A DNA stretch of 64,000 nucleotides. It comes from an uncultured Ruminobacter sp. (lineage in GTDB: Bacteria > Pseudomonadota > Gammaproteobacteria > Enterobacterales > Succinivibrionaceae). The DNA lies in the NCBI GenBank assembly GCA_902764345.1, contig CACWVT010000003.1, positions 62,001 to 126,000 on the forward strand, in the 5' to 3' direction. Positions 26,744 to 36,682 of the stretch are shown here, in pieces (within the stretch, counting starts at the first letter, position 1; the number at the start of each line of letters is the position of its first letter). Made by a program: the position numbers and the translations under genes. Below the pieces are notes generated by a model. That model was given only the letters and a program-made list of their open reading frames with translations. It did no database searches and had not been told where the DNA came from.

Positions 26744-27526
26744 ATGAAACTGAAAACTGAAATATTAGGTTCAGATAAGCATAAGACCATCGCCATGCTT
26801 CACGGCTGGGGACTTTGCAGCAAGGTTTTTTACCCCGTCGTGGATTCTCTTAAGGACAGGTACAGAATAGTTCTTATTGATATGCCTGGATACGGAATTA
26901 ATAATGCCATACCAGCAAACAGATGCGACGGAATAGTCAGTTCGCTTGAAGAAACAATACCGGAGAACTGCGCTCTTCTTGGTTGGTCGCTGGGCGGTAT
27001 TCTGGCGCAGAAATTTGCCATAACGAATTCCAAACATATACGGGCACTGATAACCGTGTCATGCTCACCGCGTTTTACATCCAATCCTCAGGAAGGATGG
27101 CCCGGTACTGATGCAAAACTCTTAAAGAAATTTTCAACACTCATATCCCAGAATAACTGTCAGGCCGTACTTGATAAATTCCTAAGTCTGCAGGCCATGG
27201 GGTCCGAGCGTATGAGAGAAGACATAAAGACAATTAAAGGTCTGCTGGCCGAGGCTCCGTCTCCTTCGTATTACGAACTTCAGGCAGGATTAAAAACCCT
27301 GATGGATGAGGATCTGAGAAATAATATTTCCAGAATCCAGTGCCCGTCACTGCACATATTCGGGCTTAAAGACAGGCTGTGCCCTGCATCAACCAAAAGC
27401 ATCTGGGCCAAGAAAGATAACAGTCATACCATAGTTTTTGAACAGAGTTCACATGCTCCTTTCATAACTCAGACAAAGGAATTTAATGAGCAGTTGCTCC
27501 TGTTTCTTGATAAATACTATCATTAA
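26744..27526 (+). CDS. bioH: BioH, pimeloyl-ACP methyl ester esterase
   Basis: 260 residues from the ATG at 26744, which has a G6 ribosome site; an ATG 24 bases upstream lacks one. Alpha/beta hydrolase with H-G-W-G-L (oxyanion region, 20-24), nucleophile Ser82 in G-W-S-L-G-G, Asp210 and His237 (S-S-H-A-P-F). Conserved BioH residues line the whole length (S-C-S-P-R-F, L-x-L-Q-A-M-G-S-E). It ends pimeloyl chain synthesis in biotin formation by removing the methyl group. No other bio gene is in the window. Confidence 0.88.
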   Translation: MKLKTEILGSDKHKTIAMLHGWGLCSKVFYPVVDSLKDRYRIVLIDMPGYGINNAIPANRCDGIVSSLEETIPENCALLGWSLGGILAQKFAITNSKHIRALITVSCSPRFTSNPQEGWPGTDAKLLKKFSTLISQNNCQAVLDKFLSLQAMGSERMREDIKTIKGLLAEAPSPSYYELQAGLKTLMDEDLRNNISRIQCPSLHIFGLKDRLCPASTKSIWAKKDNSHTIVFEQSSHAPFITQTKEFNEQLLLFLDKYYH

Positions 27527-27548
27527 CAGTTTGGTGTACATAAATAAT

Positions 27549-27572
27549 AGGGCTGTCACTGACAGCCCTTCC
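27549..27572. terminator. Hairpin between convergent bioH and greB
   Basis: AGGGCTGTCA and TGACAGCCCT form a near-perfect inverted repeat with a tiny loop. There is no long T run on either side, so termination strength is uncertain. Confidence 0.5.
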
Positions 27573-27602
27573 GTTACTTAATGCCGTACAACTGAATTCG
27601 CT

Positions 27603-28214
27603 CTACTTAACAAGTGTTTTCAGATATTCGTCCTTAATTTTCTTAAGTTCCTCATCGCTTAAGATTTCAACCGGAGCATACTCGTGATCACCGGAGAAGT
27701 TAAACTGAGGCTCATCAATGGGACCAAACCACTCCTCGGGGGTATATGAAATTTTATTGATATACCAGGTTACTTTTCCCTTTGGAGTAATGACTTCAGC
27801 ATCATCATCTATTGTCTTATTTAAAATACCGCGGGCAATCGGACTTTCGTACGAAATAAATCCTTTTCTGCCGTAAACTTCTGCTGTATTAACAATATGC
27901 ACATGCAGAATGTCACCATCATCGTTTTCAATTTCCACATATGCACCAAAATAAACCTTGTTATCCCTGATGCCGTCAGCACTGCGGTCAAGGATTTCCG
28001 TATTCTTTAAGGTATCTGTCAGGAACTTAACTCTTCTGTCGATCTGACGCAGTAGCTGTTTATTATACTGATAGTCAGCATTCTCACTTCTGTCACCGAG
28101 AGATGCAGCCCAGGCTAATTTTTCCACGACATTTGGACGAATATTCTCCCAAATTTCATCAAACTCTTTTTTAATAAGCTGATAGCCTTCCGGAGTTACA
28201 AACTTAAAAGCCAT
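27603..28214 (-). CDS. greB: Transcript cleavage factor GreB with C-terminal extension
   Basis: 203 residues from the ATG at 28214 (GGAGG 5 bases upstream); an upstream start would add 8 residues. The N-terminal coiled coil carries the acidic tip (D-R-S-E-N-A-D-Y, 41-48), then the FKBP-like domain with V-E-I-E-N-D-D-G. GreB rescues backtracked RNA polymerase. E. coli GreB ends near residue 158; here about 45 more residues follow (acidic, ending in a Lys-rich helix). The gene begins right after a terminator hairpin downstream of pckA. Confidence 0.92.
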   Translation of the reverse strand: MAFKFVTPEGYQLIKKEFDEIWENIRPNVVEKLAWAASLGDRSENADYQYNKQLLRQIDRRVKFLTDTLKNTEILDRSADGIRDNKVYFGAYVEIENDDGDILHVHIVNTAEVYGRKGFISYESPIARGILNKTIDDDAEVITPKGKVTWYINKISYTPEEWFGPIDEPQFNFSGDHEYAPVEILSDEELKKIKDEYLKTLVK

Positions 28215-28227
28215 AATACCCTCCAAT

Positions 28228-28260
28228 AAAAAAACCATGCTGCTGCCAGCATGGTTTTTA
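28228..28260 (-). terminator. Terminator/attenuator between pckA and greB
   Basis: A 13-bp stem AAAAACCATGCTG/CAGCATGGTTTTT (28230-28242 with 28247-28259) with a T run on the minus strand. The greB GGAGG lies only about 2 bases after the T run, so greB depends on read-through or on a promoter within pckA. Confidence 0.88.
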
Positions 28261-28294
28261 TAATTAACAGTAAATTACCGTCTCTGACAACTCA

Positions 28295-29908
28295 TTAGAG
28301 CTGTGGACCAGCCTTAACAAGAGCCTTACCAGCTTCATTGGTTTCATACTTCTTGAAGTTGTTGATGAAACGCTGAGCAAGGTCCTTAGCCTTAACTTCC
28401 CATTCAGAAGCATTAGCGTAGGTGTTACGTGGGTCAAGGATGTTGGTGTCAACACCGTTTAACTTGGTAGGAACTACGAAGTTGAATAATGGGATAGTCT
28501 TGGTTTCAGCCTGATCGATTGAGTGATCGAGGATAGCGTCGATGATACCACGGGTATCACGGATAGAAATACGCTTACCGGTACCATTCCAACCAGTGTT
28601 TACGAGGTATGCCTTAGCACCGCTCTTTTCCATGTGCTTAACGAGTTCTTCAGCATACTTGGTTGGGTGTAATTCAAGGAATGCCTGACCGAAACATGCA
28701 GAGAAGGTTGGGGTAGGTTCAGTAATACCACGTTCAGTACCTGCTAACTTAGCAGTGAAGCCTGATAAGAAGTAGTACTGAGTCTGATCCTTATCGAGGA
28801 TAGATACTGGAGGAAGAACACCGAATGCGTCTGCAGATAAGAAGATAACCTGCTTAGCAGCTGGACCAGCAGAAATTGGGCGCTGAATGTTCTTGATGTG
28901 GTAGATTGGGTAAGAAACACGGGTATTTTCAGTTACAGACTTATCGGTGAAGTCAATCTTACCGTTAGCATCTACAGTTACGTTTTCGAGAAGAGCGTCA
29001 CGACGGATAGCATTGTAGATGTCTGGTTCTGATTCAGCGTCTAAGTTGATAACCTTAGCATAGCAACCACCTTCGAAGTTGAATACGCCGTTGTCATCCC
29101 AACCGTGTTCGTCGTCACCGATGAGCTTACGCTTTGGATCGGTAGAAAGAGTGGTCTTACCGGTACCTGACAGACCGAAGAAGATAGCGGTGTTTTCACC
29201 GTTCATATCGGTGTTAGCAGAACAGTGCATTGCAGCGATGCCCTTTAATGGGAGGTAGTAGTTCATCATTGAGAACATACCCTTCTTCATTTCGCCACCG
29301 TACCAGGTGTTTAAAATAACCTGTTCTTTGGTGGTTACGTTGAATACAACTGCAGTTTCAGAGTTAAGACCTAATTCCTTGTAGTTTTCAACCTTAGCCT
29401 TAGAAGCGTTGTAAACGATGAAATCTGGTTCCTGTTCGAAATCAGCTTCAGTCTGTGGACGGAGGAACATGTTGGTTACGAAATGAGCCTGCCAAGCTAC
29501 TTCAACGATGAAGCGAACCTTCATGCGGGTATCCTTGTTAGCACCGCAGAAACCATCAACAACGTATAACTTCTTGTTAGAAAGTTCCTTCTTAGCTAAA
29601 TCCTTAACAGCAACCCAAGCTTCCTTTGAAGCTCTGTGGTTGTCGTTCTTGTATTCATCAGAGGTCCACCATACGGTATCGTGAGAGTTTTCATCGTCAA
29701 CGATGAACTTATCCTTTGGTGAACGGCCAGTGTATACACCGGTCATTACGTTAACAGCACCAAGTTCAGTTTCCTGACCCTTGTCGAAACCTTCTAATGA
29801 TTCCTTGGTTTCTTCATTGAATAATACTTCATATGAAGGGTTGTACAGAACTTCAGTAGTACCGGTAATACCGTACTTTTCTAATACTGACTTATCAAAC
29901 TTTGCCAT
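28295..29908 (-). CDS. pckA: Phosphoenolpyruvate carboxykinase (ATP)
   Basis: 537 residues. Kinase-1a loop [11 protein letters not shown], the G-E-M-K-K-G motif, the D-D-E-H-G-W metal-site region and the R-x-S-Y-P stretch of ATP-type PEPCK. It interconverts oxaloacetate plus ATP with PEP, CO2 and ADP. In rumen succinate producers it runs toward oxaloacetate and saves ATP. Codon choice is clearly more biased than in neighbours, a sign of high expression. The order hslO ... pckA is also seen in Vibrio and Shewanella relatives. Confidence 0.97.
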   Translation of the reverse strand: MAKFDKSVLEKYGITGTTEVLYNPSYEVLFNEETKESLEGFDKGQETELGAVNVMTGVYTGRSPKDKFIVDDENSHDTVWWTSDEYKNDNHRASKEAWVAVKDLAKKELSNKKLYVVDGFCGANKDTRMKVRFIVEVAWQAHFVTNMFLRPQTEADFEQEPDFIVYNASKAKVENYKELGLNSETAVVFNVTTKEQVILNTWYGGEMKKGMFSMMNYYLPLKGIAAMHCSANTDMNGENTAIFFGLSGTGKTTLSTDPKRKLIGDDEHGWDDNGVFNFEGGCYAKVINLDAESEPDIYNAIRRDALLENVTVDANGKIDFTDKSVTENTRVSYPIYHIKNIQRPISAGPAAKQVIFLSADAFGVLPPVSILDKDQTQYYFLSGFTAKLAGTERGITEPTPTFSACFGQAFLELHPTKYAEELVKHMEKSGAKAYLVNTGWNGTGKRISIRDTRGIIDAILDHSIDQAETKTIPLFNFVVPTKLNGVDTNILDPRNTYANASEWEVKAKDLAQRFINNFKKYETNEAGKALVKAGPQL

Positions 29909-30265
29909 TTTTATGGTCTCTCCAATATATTAAAGAATATTTAAATAAACATCGGAATGATTTTAAGAGATTTAAACAAATTAATCTATAAAAATAAATC
30001 AAAAAACAGAAAATTTTGACCTTCCGGACTGATTGTTTTTCCCACATGATTCCTGTCATTCGGACTCAGGCTTAAACATGCGAACCTATTTCGGATATTC
30101 TTATACCCTGCCACGCCATATATACTTGATTTATATATATGTAGGATTTCTTTTTATGTGGCTCTTTTCCTTAAGCTTGACATGTATGGCATGATTGAGT
30201 ATCTTTCAGATAACTAGGGATTTTTCAAAACAATCCTTCTCAAATTCAAAACAGGTGATTTATAG
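29909..30265. other. Divergent intergenic region pckA / nfuA
   Basis: 357 bp with no credible ORF. It holds the nfuA promoter (30177-30205) and a long AT-rich pckA leader. A near-repeat AGTCCG(A/G)A occurs twice on the minus strand. I could not place the pckA promoter firmly. Confidence 0.6.
30177..30205 (+). promoter_or_regulatory. Sigma-70 promoter of nfuA
   Basis: TTGACA (30177-30182), 17-base spacer, TATCTT (30200-30205). Expected start near 30212, with a leader of about 54 bases. Confidence 0.65.
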
Positions 30266-30850
30266 ATGATTAAGATTACCCCAAAGGCTGAGGAATACTT
30301 TGTTCAGCTGCTTAAAACCCAGGCCCCGGATACTAAAATCAGGGTTTTTGTTTCAAATCCAGGAACTCCAGGAGTGGAATGCGGAATTCTATACTGCCCG
30401 AAATCTTCCGTAACCAATGCCGACGACATCTTTAATTACAATGGATTTGATGTAGTTATCGACGTATCAAGCCAACCTTTTCTGGAAGGTGCCGTTATTG
30501 ATTTCAGAACAAACAAGGAAAACAAAAGCACACTGACATTTAAGGCTCCGAATCTGAAAAAATCACTGGTTGACGAGAACGCATCTCTTTTTGAAAAACT
30601 CGAAGTATTCTTCAGAACCACGGTTAATCCAAGTCTTGCCGCCCACGGCGGGGTCGCCAAGCTCGTAAGTGCAACGGAAGACGGAATTGTCAAAGTTAGT
30701 TTTGAGGGCGGATGCAGAGGATGCAGCATGGTAAACATCACTCTGTCAGAAGGAATTGAGGCAAATCTTAAGCAGGCTTTTCCGGGTATGATTAAAGAGG
30801 TTATCGACGTAACGGACCATAAAGTAACTGATTCAACCTATGCAAAGTAA
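30266..30850 (+). CDS. nfuA: Fe-S biogenesis protein NfuA
   Basis: 194 residues. An N-terminal degenerate A-type carrier domain (about 1-95) is followed by the Nfu domain (about 110-190) with C-R-G-C, the Cys pair that holds a bridging [4Fe-4S] cluster between two subunits. NfuA hands clusters to target enzymes and protects them under stress. Confidence 0.95.
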   Translation: MIKITPKAEEYFVQLLKTQAPDTKIRVFVSNPGTPGVECGILYCPKSSVTNADDIFNYNGFDVVIDVSSQPFLEGAVIDFRTNKENKSTLTFKAPNLKKSLVDENASLFEKLEVFFRTTVNPSLAAHGGVAKLVSATEDGIVKVSFEGGCRGCSMVNITLSEGIEANLKQAFPGMIKEVIDVTDHKVTDSTYAK

Positions 30851-30868
30851 TAAGTCAGTACGTTAAAC

Positions 30869-30915
30869 AAAATTTAAGAGAGGGTACCACACAGTGATAC
30901 CCTCTCTTAAATTTT
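30869..30915. terminator. Bidirectional terminator between nfuA and gpsA
   Basis: An 18-bp perfect stem (30869-30886 with 30898-30915), 11-base loop, A and T tracts at its ends. It can act for nfuA (+) and gpsA (-). Confidence 0.9.
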
Positions 30916-30952
30916 AACGTTTTACAATTTCGACTTCATTATGAACATCGTA

Positions 30953-31951
30953 CTATTCTGATTTTTGAGTTCTGGAAAGAAGAGTGGCCGTCGCATCCTT
31001 TGGGGATTTTCCCTCATAAAGGACCTTATATATCTCCTCGCATATAGGCATTTCGACATCGTATTTTCTTGCGAGTTGATAAACCTCAGACGTATTGTCA
31101 TACCCCTCTACAACCTGACCGATTTCCTTCATTGCCTCATCGACCGTTTTTCCTGCCCCCAGCGCCAAACCGAAACGTCTGTTGCGTGACTGATTATCGG
31201 TACATGTCAAAACCAGGTCACCGAGTCCCGCCATCCCCATAAATGTTTTGGACTGAGCTCCCATTGCCTTACCTAATCTCTGAATTTCAACAAGGCCTCT
31301 GGTAATGAGTGCAGTTCTGGCATTCGCTCCGAATCCGAGACCGTCGGAAAGACCTGCTCCTATCGCTATTACGTTCTTAACACAGCCGCCAATCTGAATA
31401 CCGATATAATCAGGATTCTTGTATACTCGGAAATTTTTGCTTGAATGAATCAGTCTTGAAAACTCATCAATAAATTCATCTGATGAACCTGATACCGATA
31501 TAGCCGTCGGCATGCCTGCAGCAAGTTCCTTTGCGAAAGTCGGCCCGCTTATTACGGCAAAAGGAATATCATTTCCAAATTCCTCTTTTACAACGTCGCT
31601 GAGAAGCTTTCCTGTCTGAGCCTCTATTCCTTTTGTCGCCCAAGCCAGACGATGGTCTGTTGTCAAATAAGGTTTTATCTGCTTCAAAACACTTCTGAAA
31701 CTGCTGCTTGGTATAACCACAAGCAGGATATTGGTGTTTGCAACCGCAAATTCAAGATCACTGGTGAGATCCAGTGTTTCCGGAAACGTAATGCCCGGTA
31801 GAAAATCTTCATTGGATCTAGTCTGAAGCATCCTGTCAATCTTATTCCGATTACGTCCGAACAAAAGAACACGGTTACCGTTTCTGGCCAGAGAAATCGC
31901 CAGTGCCGTTCCATAGGAACCGGAACCTATAACAGAAATAGAATAGCTCAC
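30953..31951 (-). CDS. gpsA: Glycerol-3-phosphate dehydrogenase [NAD(P)+]
   Basis: 332 residues. Rossmann [10 protein letters not shown] at residues 8-17, the K-x-I-E catalytic region (W-A-T-K-G-I-E) and the [11 protein letters not shown] motif. It reduces dihydroxyacetone phosphate to sn-glycerol-3-phosphate for phospholipids. Downstream of secB, as in E. coli, with a hairpin between them. Confidence 0.96.
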   Translation of the reverse strand: MSYSISVIGSGSYGTALAISLARNGNRVLLFGRNRNKIDRMLQTRSNEDFLPGITFPETLDLTSDLEFAVANTNILLVVIPSSSFRSVLKQIKPYLTTDHRLAWATKGIEAQTGKLLSDVVKEEFGNDIPFAVISGPTFAKELAAGMPTAISVSGSSDEFIDEFSRLIHSSKNFRVYKNPDYIGIQIGGCVKNVIAIGAGLSDGLGFGANARTALITRGLVEIQRLGKAMGAQSKTFMGMAGLGDLVLTCTDNQSRNRRFGLALGAGKTVDEAMKEIGQVVEGYDNTSEVYQLARKYDVEMPICEEIYKVLYEGKSPKDATATLLSRTQKSE

Positions 31952-31971
31952 TTGTATACTCCGGGACTTGT

Positions 31972-32011
31972 TTAAAATAAAAAAACACAGAGCCCGCTAA
32001 GGCCCTGTGTT
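31972..32011 (-). terminator. Terminator between secB and gpsA
   Basis: AACACAG/CTGTGTT stem (31984-31990 with 32005-32011), extended by an inner G-C-C/G-G-C stem after one mismatch, followed by T-rich sequence on the minus strand. It would reduce gpsA transcription from the secB promoter. Confidence 0.8.
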
Positions 32012-32025
32012 CACAGAATCACGAA

Positions 32026-32511
32026 TTACTTACTTTCTTCACCTGAAGCTTCCGGTGCAGCACTCTGTGCGGCCTGAGCCTGCTGTCTCTGCATATAAAT
32101 TGCATCAAAATTAAGAGGCTGAAGAACAAACGGAGGGAAACCGGCCTTAGTAACAAGGCTGCTGATATTCTCTCTCACGTATGGGAACAGAATTCCAGGT
32201 ACTGTTGCATTCAGTGCATGAGCAAGCTGCTGCTCGCTGAAGTTTTCGATGTGAACAAGAGCTGACTGATTAACTTCGCAAAGGAATGCCACCTTGTCGT
32301 CAGCAGTCTTTGTGGTAACTGTAATTCTCAAAGTGATGTCGTAAACATGGTGTTCAGTATCAACTTCTTCATTCTTCACATCAAGATCGATTTTGCTTTC
32401 AGGCTTCCATTCTTCACGAAACACACGAGGTGAATTAGGAGTTTCGAGAGAAATATCCTTGTTGTAAATACGGATGATTTCAAAGATAGGATTTAACTGT
32501 TCATCAGCCAT
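32026..32511 (-). CDS. secB: Protein-export chaperone SecB
   Basis: 161 residues from the second ATG (32511), which has AAGGA at 8 bases; the first ATG is too close to it. The central SecB fold has F-x-x-x-R-I-Y-x-K-D-x-S-x-E-x-P and F-P-Y-V-R-E. SecB keeps preproteins unfolded and hands them to SecA. An Ala/Gln-rich tail of about 20 residues ends the protein. It would serve export of the many secreted proteins coded here. Confidence 0.96.
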   Translation of the reverse strand: MADEQLNPIFEIIRIYNKDISLETPNSPRVFREEWKPESKIDLDVKNEEVDTEHHVYDITLRITVTTKTADDKVAFLCEVNQSALVHIENFSEQQLAHALNATVPGILFPYVRENISSLVTKAGFPPFVLQPLNFDAIYMQRQQAQAAQSAAPEASGEESK

Positions 32512-32569
32512 TTTCATATTCCTTATAATTTTAATTATACTGTGTTAATCAAATATTTCCGGACTCTGC

Positions 32570-33019
32570 CTACCCTTTAACGACCGGGTAATTATTCATA
32601 GTCCATTCCTGCATGCCACCATTAAGTATCACGCTCTTGTAACCGCCTTTCTTCAGGCATTTCGCACACTTGTAAGCGACCAGGTCATCATAACCTTTAC
32701 CGACAACAACGACGGTTTTATCTTTAAATCTTTCGACCTGAGAAAACTTCAGTTCGAGCAGGTCTTTGGATGAAACAGAGACAGATCCGGCAAGATGACC
32801 GTTGGAATATTCTCCGATATCCCTGACATCAACCAATACTGCCTTATCATGATTGTACATTTCGATGGCATTCTTAGAATTGAGTAATTTTAATCCGTCT
32901 CTCCAGATAACAATCTGATAATAGACCGTATAACCCAAAGTTATCGCCCACAGCAGACTGATTATCGGATGTCTGCCTACAAATGACACCAATTCGTTCC
33001 AAAAATCCAAAGATTCCAT
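32570..33019 (-). CDS. yibN: YibN-type membrane rhodanese-like protein (no catalytic Cys)
   Basis: 149 residues from the ATG at 33019; a longer frame to 33094 adds a non-conserved 25 residues. N-terminal membrane helix (V-G-R-H-P-I-I-S-L-L-W-A) then a rhodanese fold (V-D-V-R-D, G-H-L-A-G-S). The catalytic loop reads V-V-V-G-K-G-Y-D, without the sulfur-carrier Cys, so ordinary sulfurtransferase activity is unlikely; E. coli YibN is similar as I recall it. It precedes secB as in E. coli, but grxC is absent between them. Confidence 0.85.
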   Translation of the reverse strand: MESLDFWNELVSFVGRHPIISLLWAITLGYTVYYQIVIWRDGLKLLNSKNAIEMYNHDKAVLVDVRDIGEYSNGHLAGSVSVSSKDLLELKFSQVERFKDKTVVVVGKGYDDLVAYKCAKCLKKGGYKSVILNGGMQEWTMNNYPVVKG

Positions 33020-33380
33020 AAAATATACACGCCCAGATAGCTGATTAAGTAAACCATTTAGCCAATGTATGCGTACCATGCAATGGACAAGCACATTGAT
33101 CCGAGGGGTATATTATCATATGCGAAAAAATTTTAAAATAATACGTTCCATTTATCATTTCTTTCCTAAAAAAGGTAATAAATAATAAAACAGGGATCGC
33201 CTTTTTCAGACAAATTGGACGCAATATGAACAGAATCATGCTCATGAAAGGAAAAGATTTTCATTCCTCATAAAGATCAAGTACGCAAAATTAGTGTAAA
33301 ATGTGCACCAAAGAATAATTGAATTTATTTTTGTTATTTGTAAGTTTTTTTCTGAATCAACAATCACATTAGGAATTAAA

Positions 33381-34907
33381 ATGGCAAAGAAACCTTTTGC
33401 GCTCATCATTATGGATGGCTGGGGATACAACACCGTTAAGGAATTTAATGCTGTTGCAAATGCTAAGACCCCTGTTCTTGACAAACTTTCACAGGATTAT
33501 GCTAATACCTTAATCTCCGCTTCAGGAGAAGACGTAGGTTTACCTGACGGTCAAATGGGCAACTCTGAAGTTGGCCACACCAACATCGGTGCAGGCCGCA
33601 TTGTTTATCAGGACTTAACCCGCATCACCAAGTCAATCAAGGATGGCGATTTCTTCACCAATGAAGTTTTCAATAAGGCCATCGATTCATCTGTTGCCGC
33701 AGGTAAGGCCGTTCACGTAATGGGCCTTATGTCACCTGGCGGTGTTCACAGTCATGAAAAGCACATTCTGGCTCTCTTTGATCTTCTGGCAAAGAAAGGC
33801 GTTAAAAAGGCTTACTTCCATGCTTTCACCGATGGCCGTGACGTTCCTCCTCGCAGTGCCCAGAGTTCAATTGACACCTTTGAAAAGAAGTTCCAGGAAC
33901 TTGGTGTTGGCAGATTTGCAAGCATGGTAGGCCGTTACTTCGCAATGGATCGTGACAACAGATGGGATCGTGTTGAACAGGCTTATAACCTCATCACTTT
34001 AGGTGAATCACAGTTTGCCCCATTTGCTTCCGCAACCGACGCACTGAATGCAGCCTATGCACGTGATGAAAATGATGAATTCGTAAAAGCTTCAGTAATC
34101 GGCGAACCAGTTAAAATGGAAGACGGCGACACTCTGATTTTCATGAACTACAGAGCAGACAGAGCACGTCAGATTTCAAGAGCATTCGCTAATGATGATT
34201 TCAGCGGTTTTGAAAGAAAATCACGTCCAGCTATCAACTTCGTAATGCTTACCGAATACGCTACCGATATCAAGGCAGCATGTGCATTCCCTCCTTCTGA
34301 TCTTGTTAACACCCTTGGTGAATGGCTCTCAAAGCACGGCAAGACCCAGCTCAGAATTTCAGAAACAGAAAAGTATGCACACGTAACCTTCTTCTTCAAC
34401 GGCGGTGTAGAAACCGTGTTTGAAGGTGAAGAAAGAGAACTTATTCAGAGTCCTAAGGTTGCTACCTATGACCTTCAGCCTGAAATGAGCTCTACCGAAC
34501 TTACCGACAAGCTCTGTGCCGCAATTGAAAGTTGCAAGTATGACGTAATCATCTGTAATTACCCTAACGGCGACATGGTTGGCCATACCGGCGTATATGA
34601 AGCAGCTGTCAAGGCTTGTGAAGCAGTTGACACCTGTATCGGTCGTGTTGTTGAATCCCTCAAGAAGGTTGGCGGTGAATGCCTCATTACTGCAGACCAC
34701 GGTAATGCCGAAAGAATGAAGGATCTTGAAACCGGTGTTGCATATACTGCTCACACAAACCTGCCTGTACCATTAATCTATGTAGGCCGTGACGCAGAAG
34801 CAGTTTCAGGCGGTAAGCTGTCTGACCTTGCTCCAACCATCCTCAGCCTGATTGGTATGGAAACTCCGTCAGAAATGACCGGTAAGGTATTATTCAAGGT
34901 TAAATAA
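33381..34907 (+). CDS. gpmI: Cofactor-independent phosphoglycerate mutase
   Basis: 508 residues from the ATG at 33381 (AGGA 6 bases upstream). Alkaline phosphatase-type fold with M-D-G-W-G (11-15), phospho-Ser62 in G-N-S-E-V-G-H, D-G-R-D-V-P-P, and A-D-H-G-N-A-E. It interconverts 3- and 2-phosphoglycerate in a manganese-dependent way. Codon bias is strong. The next gene envC follows without a gap, as in E. coli. Confidence 0.97.
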   Translation: MAKKPFALIIMDGWGYNTVKEFNAVANAKTPVLDKLSQDYANTLISASGEDVGLPDGQMGNSEVGHTNIGAGRIVYQDLTRITKSIKDGDFFTNEVFNKAIDSSVAAGKAVHVMGLMSPGGVHSHEKHILALFDLLAKKGVKKAYFHAFTDGRDVPPRSAQSSIDTFEKKFQELGVGRFASMVGRYFAMDRDNRWDRVEQAYNLITLGESQFAPFASATDALNAAYARDENDEFVKASVIGEPVKMEDGDTLIFMNYRADRARQISRAFANDDFSGFERKSRPAINFVMLTEYATDIKAACAFPPSDLVNTLGEWLSKHGKTQLRISETEKYAHVTFFFNGGVETVFEGEERELIQSPKVATYDLQPEMSSTELTDKLCAAIESCKYDVIICNYPNGDMVGHTGVYEAAVKACEAVDTCIGRVVESLKKVGGECLITADHGNAERMKDLETGVAYTAHTNLPVPLIYVGRDAEAVSGGKLSDLAPTILSLIGMETPSEMTGKVLFKVK

Positions 34908-36194
34908 TTGCCTTATATGACAGCAGATAAGCGATACTCGAAACATCATTTTGTAAAAAACAGTCTGATTCTGTTGGTATCGCTTTGCGCTGTTCTCTTA
35001 ATGCTGATAATGCCGTCTCCGGCATTATCAGCATCATCAGGAAATGATGAAAAATCCATAGCCACACTCAAGAAAGACATCGAACGACGCACCGAGATCA
35101 TCAAAAATCACGAAAATGATCTGATGTACCTTAAAAGAGAAAGACAGAACTACGATCAGTCAATAAAGCTTCTGGACATGAAACTGTCCATCACAGAAAA
35201 TAAAATCAAGCTGGTATCCAGTCAGATTATCGAGCTTGAAAACCAAATATCAGATTTGGAAACCCTAAACGATTCAAACATACAAATGCTGAAAAACATG
35301 GTAAGGCAGCTTTATATGTTCGGTGAAAATCCCGGAATCAAAATCATTCTCGGCAATGATAACGTCAGTGAATATGACAGATATATGACCTATTATCAGA
35401 TTCTGGCGGAACAGAGAAAGGAAATAATCAGCAATATCGCCAAGAATCAGACAGAACTGAGAAACAGTAAACAGTATCTGGAAAGAAAGAAAACGGAACT
35501 ATCAGAACTCAGAACGGAATATGACAGGAATCTGGGATCCTTAAACAAAGAAAGGACCCAGCGCAAGTTCATGGAAGATGCCCTGCAGTCAAATATCAAC
35601 AATGAAAAACAGCAGCTCAAGAAGCAGGAAGATGCGCTGAAAGAACTTGAAAAAGCCATCGAAACCAAAAAGCTTGAACTAGCCAAAAAGAGAAAACAGG
35701 CTGAACTTAAGGCCATTGCAGACGCCAAAGCCAAGGCCAAAAAGGAAGGTCGTGACACAGAAAAAGCCGCAAGAGAAGAAAAAGAAAGTTTTGCCAAAAG
35801 AAACAATCTTAACGGTCTAGGGAAAAATTTACCTTGGCCTGTTAAAGGCAGTGTCATAAAGAAATTCGGACAGGTCAGGTTTACTTCCACAAAATGGACA
35901 GGACTCCTGATTGCCTGTAATGAAGGCAACAGCGTATCATCCATATCTGCCGGGGACGTGCTGTACTCTGGCTGGATGAACGGCTGGGGAAATATCATCG
36001 TAATAGACCATGGAGCCGATTACCTCTCCATATACGCAAACAACAAAGCCAATCTTGTCAGGAGCGGACAGCGTGTTCAGCGCGGAGATGTAATAGCCAC
36101 GGCTGGAAACAGTGGTGGTTTGGAAACCAATAGTTTATACTTTGAAATAAGGAAAAACAGTGTTCCACTAAATCCACGTAATTTTTTAAAATAG
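34908..36194 (+). CDS. envC: Murein hydrolase activator EnvC
   Basis: 428 residues. A TTG start lies directly after the gpmI stop with AAGG at 8 bases; an ATG at 34917 is the alternative. Signal/anchor helix (about 18-40), long coiled coil (about 45-300), then a LytM domain (about 310-428). Its active-site His/Asp residues are missing (V-I-V-I-D-H-G-A-D-Y-L-S-I-Y-A-N), as in E. coli EnvC. EnvC switches on the amidases that split the septal wall during division. Confidence 0.92.
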   Translation: MPYMTADKRYSKHHFVKNSLILLVSLCAVLLMLIMPSPALSASSGNDEKSIATLKKDIERRTEIIKNHENDLMYLKRERQNYDQSIKLLDMKLSITENKIKLVSSQIIELENQISDLETLNDSNIQMLKNMVRQLYMFGENPGIKIILGNDNVSEYDRYMTYYQILAEQRKEIISNIAKNQTELRNSKQYLERKKTELSELRTEYDRNLGSLNKERTQRKFMEDALQSNINNEKQQLKKQEDALKELEKAIETKKLELAKKRKQAELKAIADAKAKAKKEGRDTEKAAREEKESFAKRNNLNGLGKNLPWPVKGSVIKKFGQVRFTSTKWTGLLIACNEGNSVSSISAGDVLYSGWMNGWGNIIVIDHGADYLSIYANNKANLVRSGQRVQRGDVIATAGNSGGLETNSLYFEIRKNSVPLNPRNFLK

Positions 36195-36206
36195 CAGGTC
36201 ATCAAT

Positions 36207-36593
36207 ATGCGTTTAACAGTTTTTCATGATTATGAACCGGAACCTCTATGGGTAAAGAGTCTTAATAAATTGTTAGAACCAATGGAATTCAGTGAAATCC
36301 AAAAATTAGGACGCGTTCATCTGGCTGTATTCAACGATGGCGTTGTAGGAATTTCCGTTACAAACGAAAACCGCATTGTTTACCTCAAAGTTAGGGATAT
36401 TACAAGAAGAAGAGGAGTTGGCAGATATCTTCTTGAGGAAACCAACAGATTTGTTCTTAACGAATACGATAATGTTTCCATCGACACATGTATCTTCCCT
36501 CAGGAGGAGCAGGACGGTCTGACATACTTTCTTGAAACTCAGGGGTATGTTAAGTCTGCTGCAAACGACAAGATTTTCATTTTCCGCGACTGA
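36207..36593 (+). CDS. panM: PanM/PanZ, activator of aspartate decarboxylase maturation
   Basis: 128-residue GNAT-fold protein. The stretch L-K-V-R-D-I-T-R-R-R-G-V-G-R-Y-L-L-E-E (75-93) matches the CoA-binding core of E. coli PanM, and length is the same (127). PanM with acetyl-CoA triggers self-cleavage of pro-PanD and so controls beta-alanine and CoA supply. No panD is in the window. It begins 12 bp after envC. Confidence 0.8.
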   Translation: MRLTVFHDYEPEPLWVKSLNKLLEPMEFSEIQKLGRVHLAVFNDGVVGISVTNENRIVYLKVRDITRRRGVGRYLLEETNRFVLNEYDNVSIDTCIFPQEEQDGLTYFLETQGYVKSAANDKIFIFRD

Positions 36594-36632
36594 TTCCTGC
36601 TGACATATCAGCTGTTTGTATACCACACGCAT

Positions 36633-36667
36633 AAAAAAAGAAACCTCCATTTGGAGGTTTCTTTTTT
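36633..36667. terminator. Bidirectional terminator between panM and glpX
   Basis: A stem of about 15 bp (AAAAAAGAAACCTCC with GGAGGTTTCTTTTTT) with a 4-base loop and A/T tracts on both sides. Confidence 0.9.
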
Positions 36668-36682
36668 CCACAGAAAACTGTT

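Noticed and set aside
35447..35998. 183-codon open frame on the minus strand inside envC
   Set aside because: Leu/Ser/Phe-rich product typical of the antisense of a Lys/Glu coiled coil; no ribosome site or family likeness.
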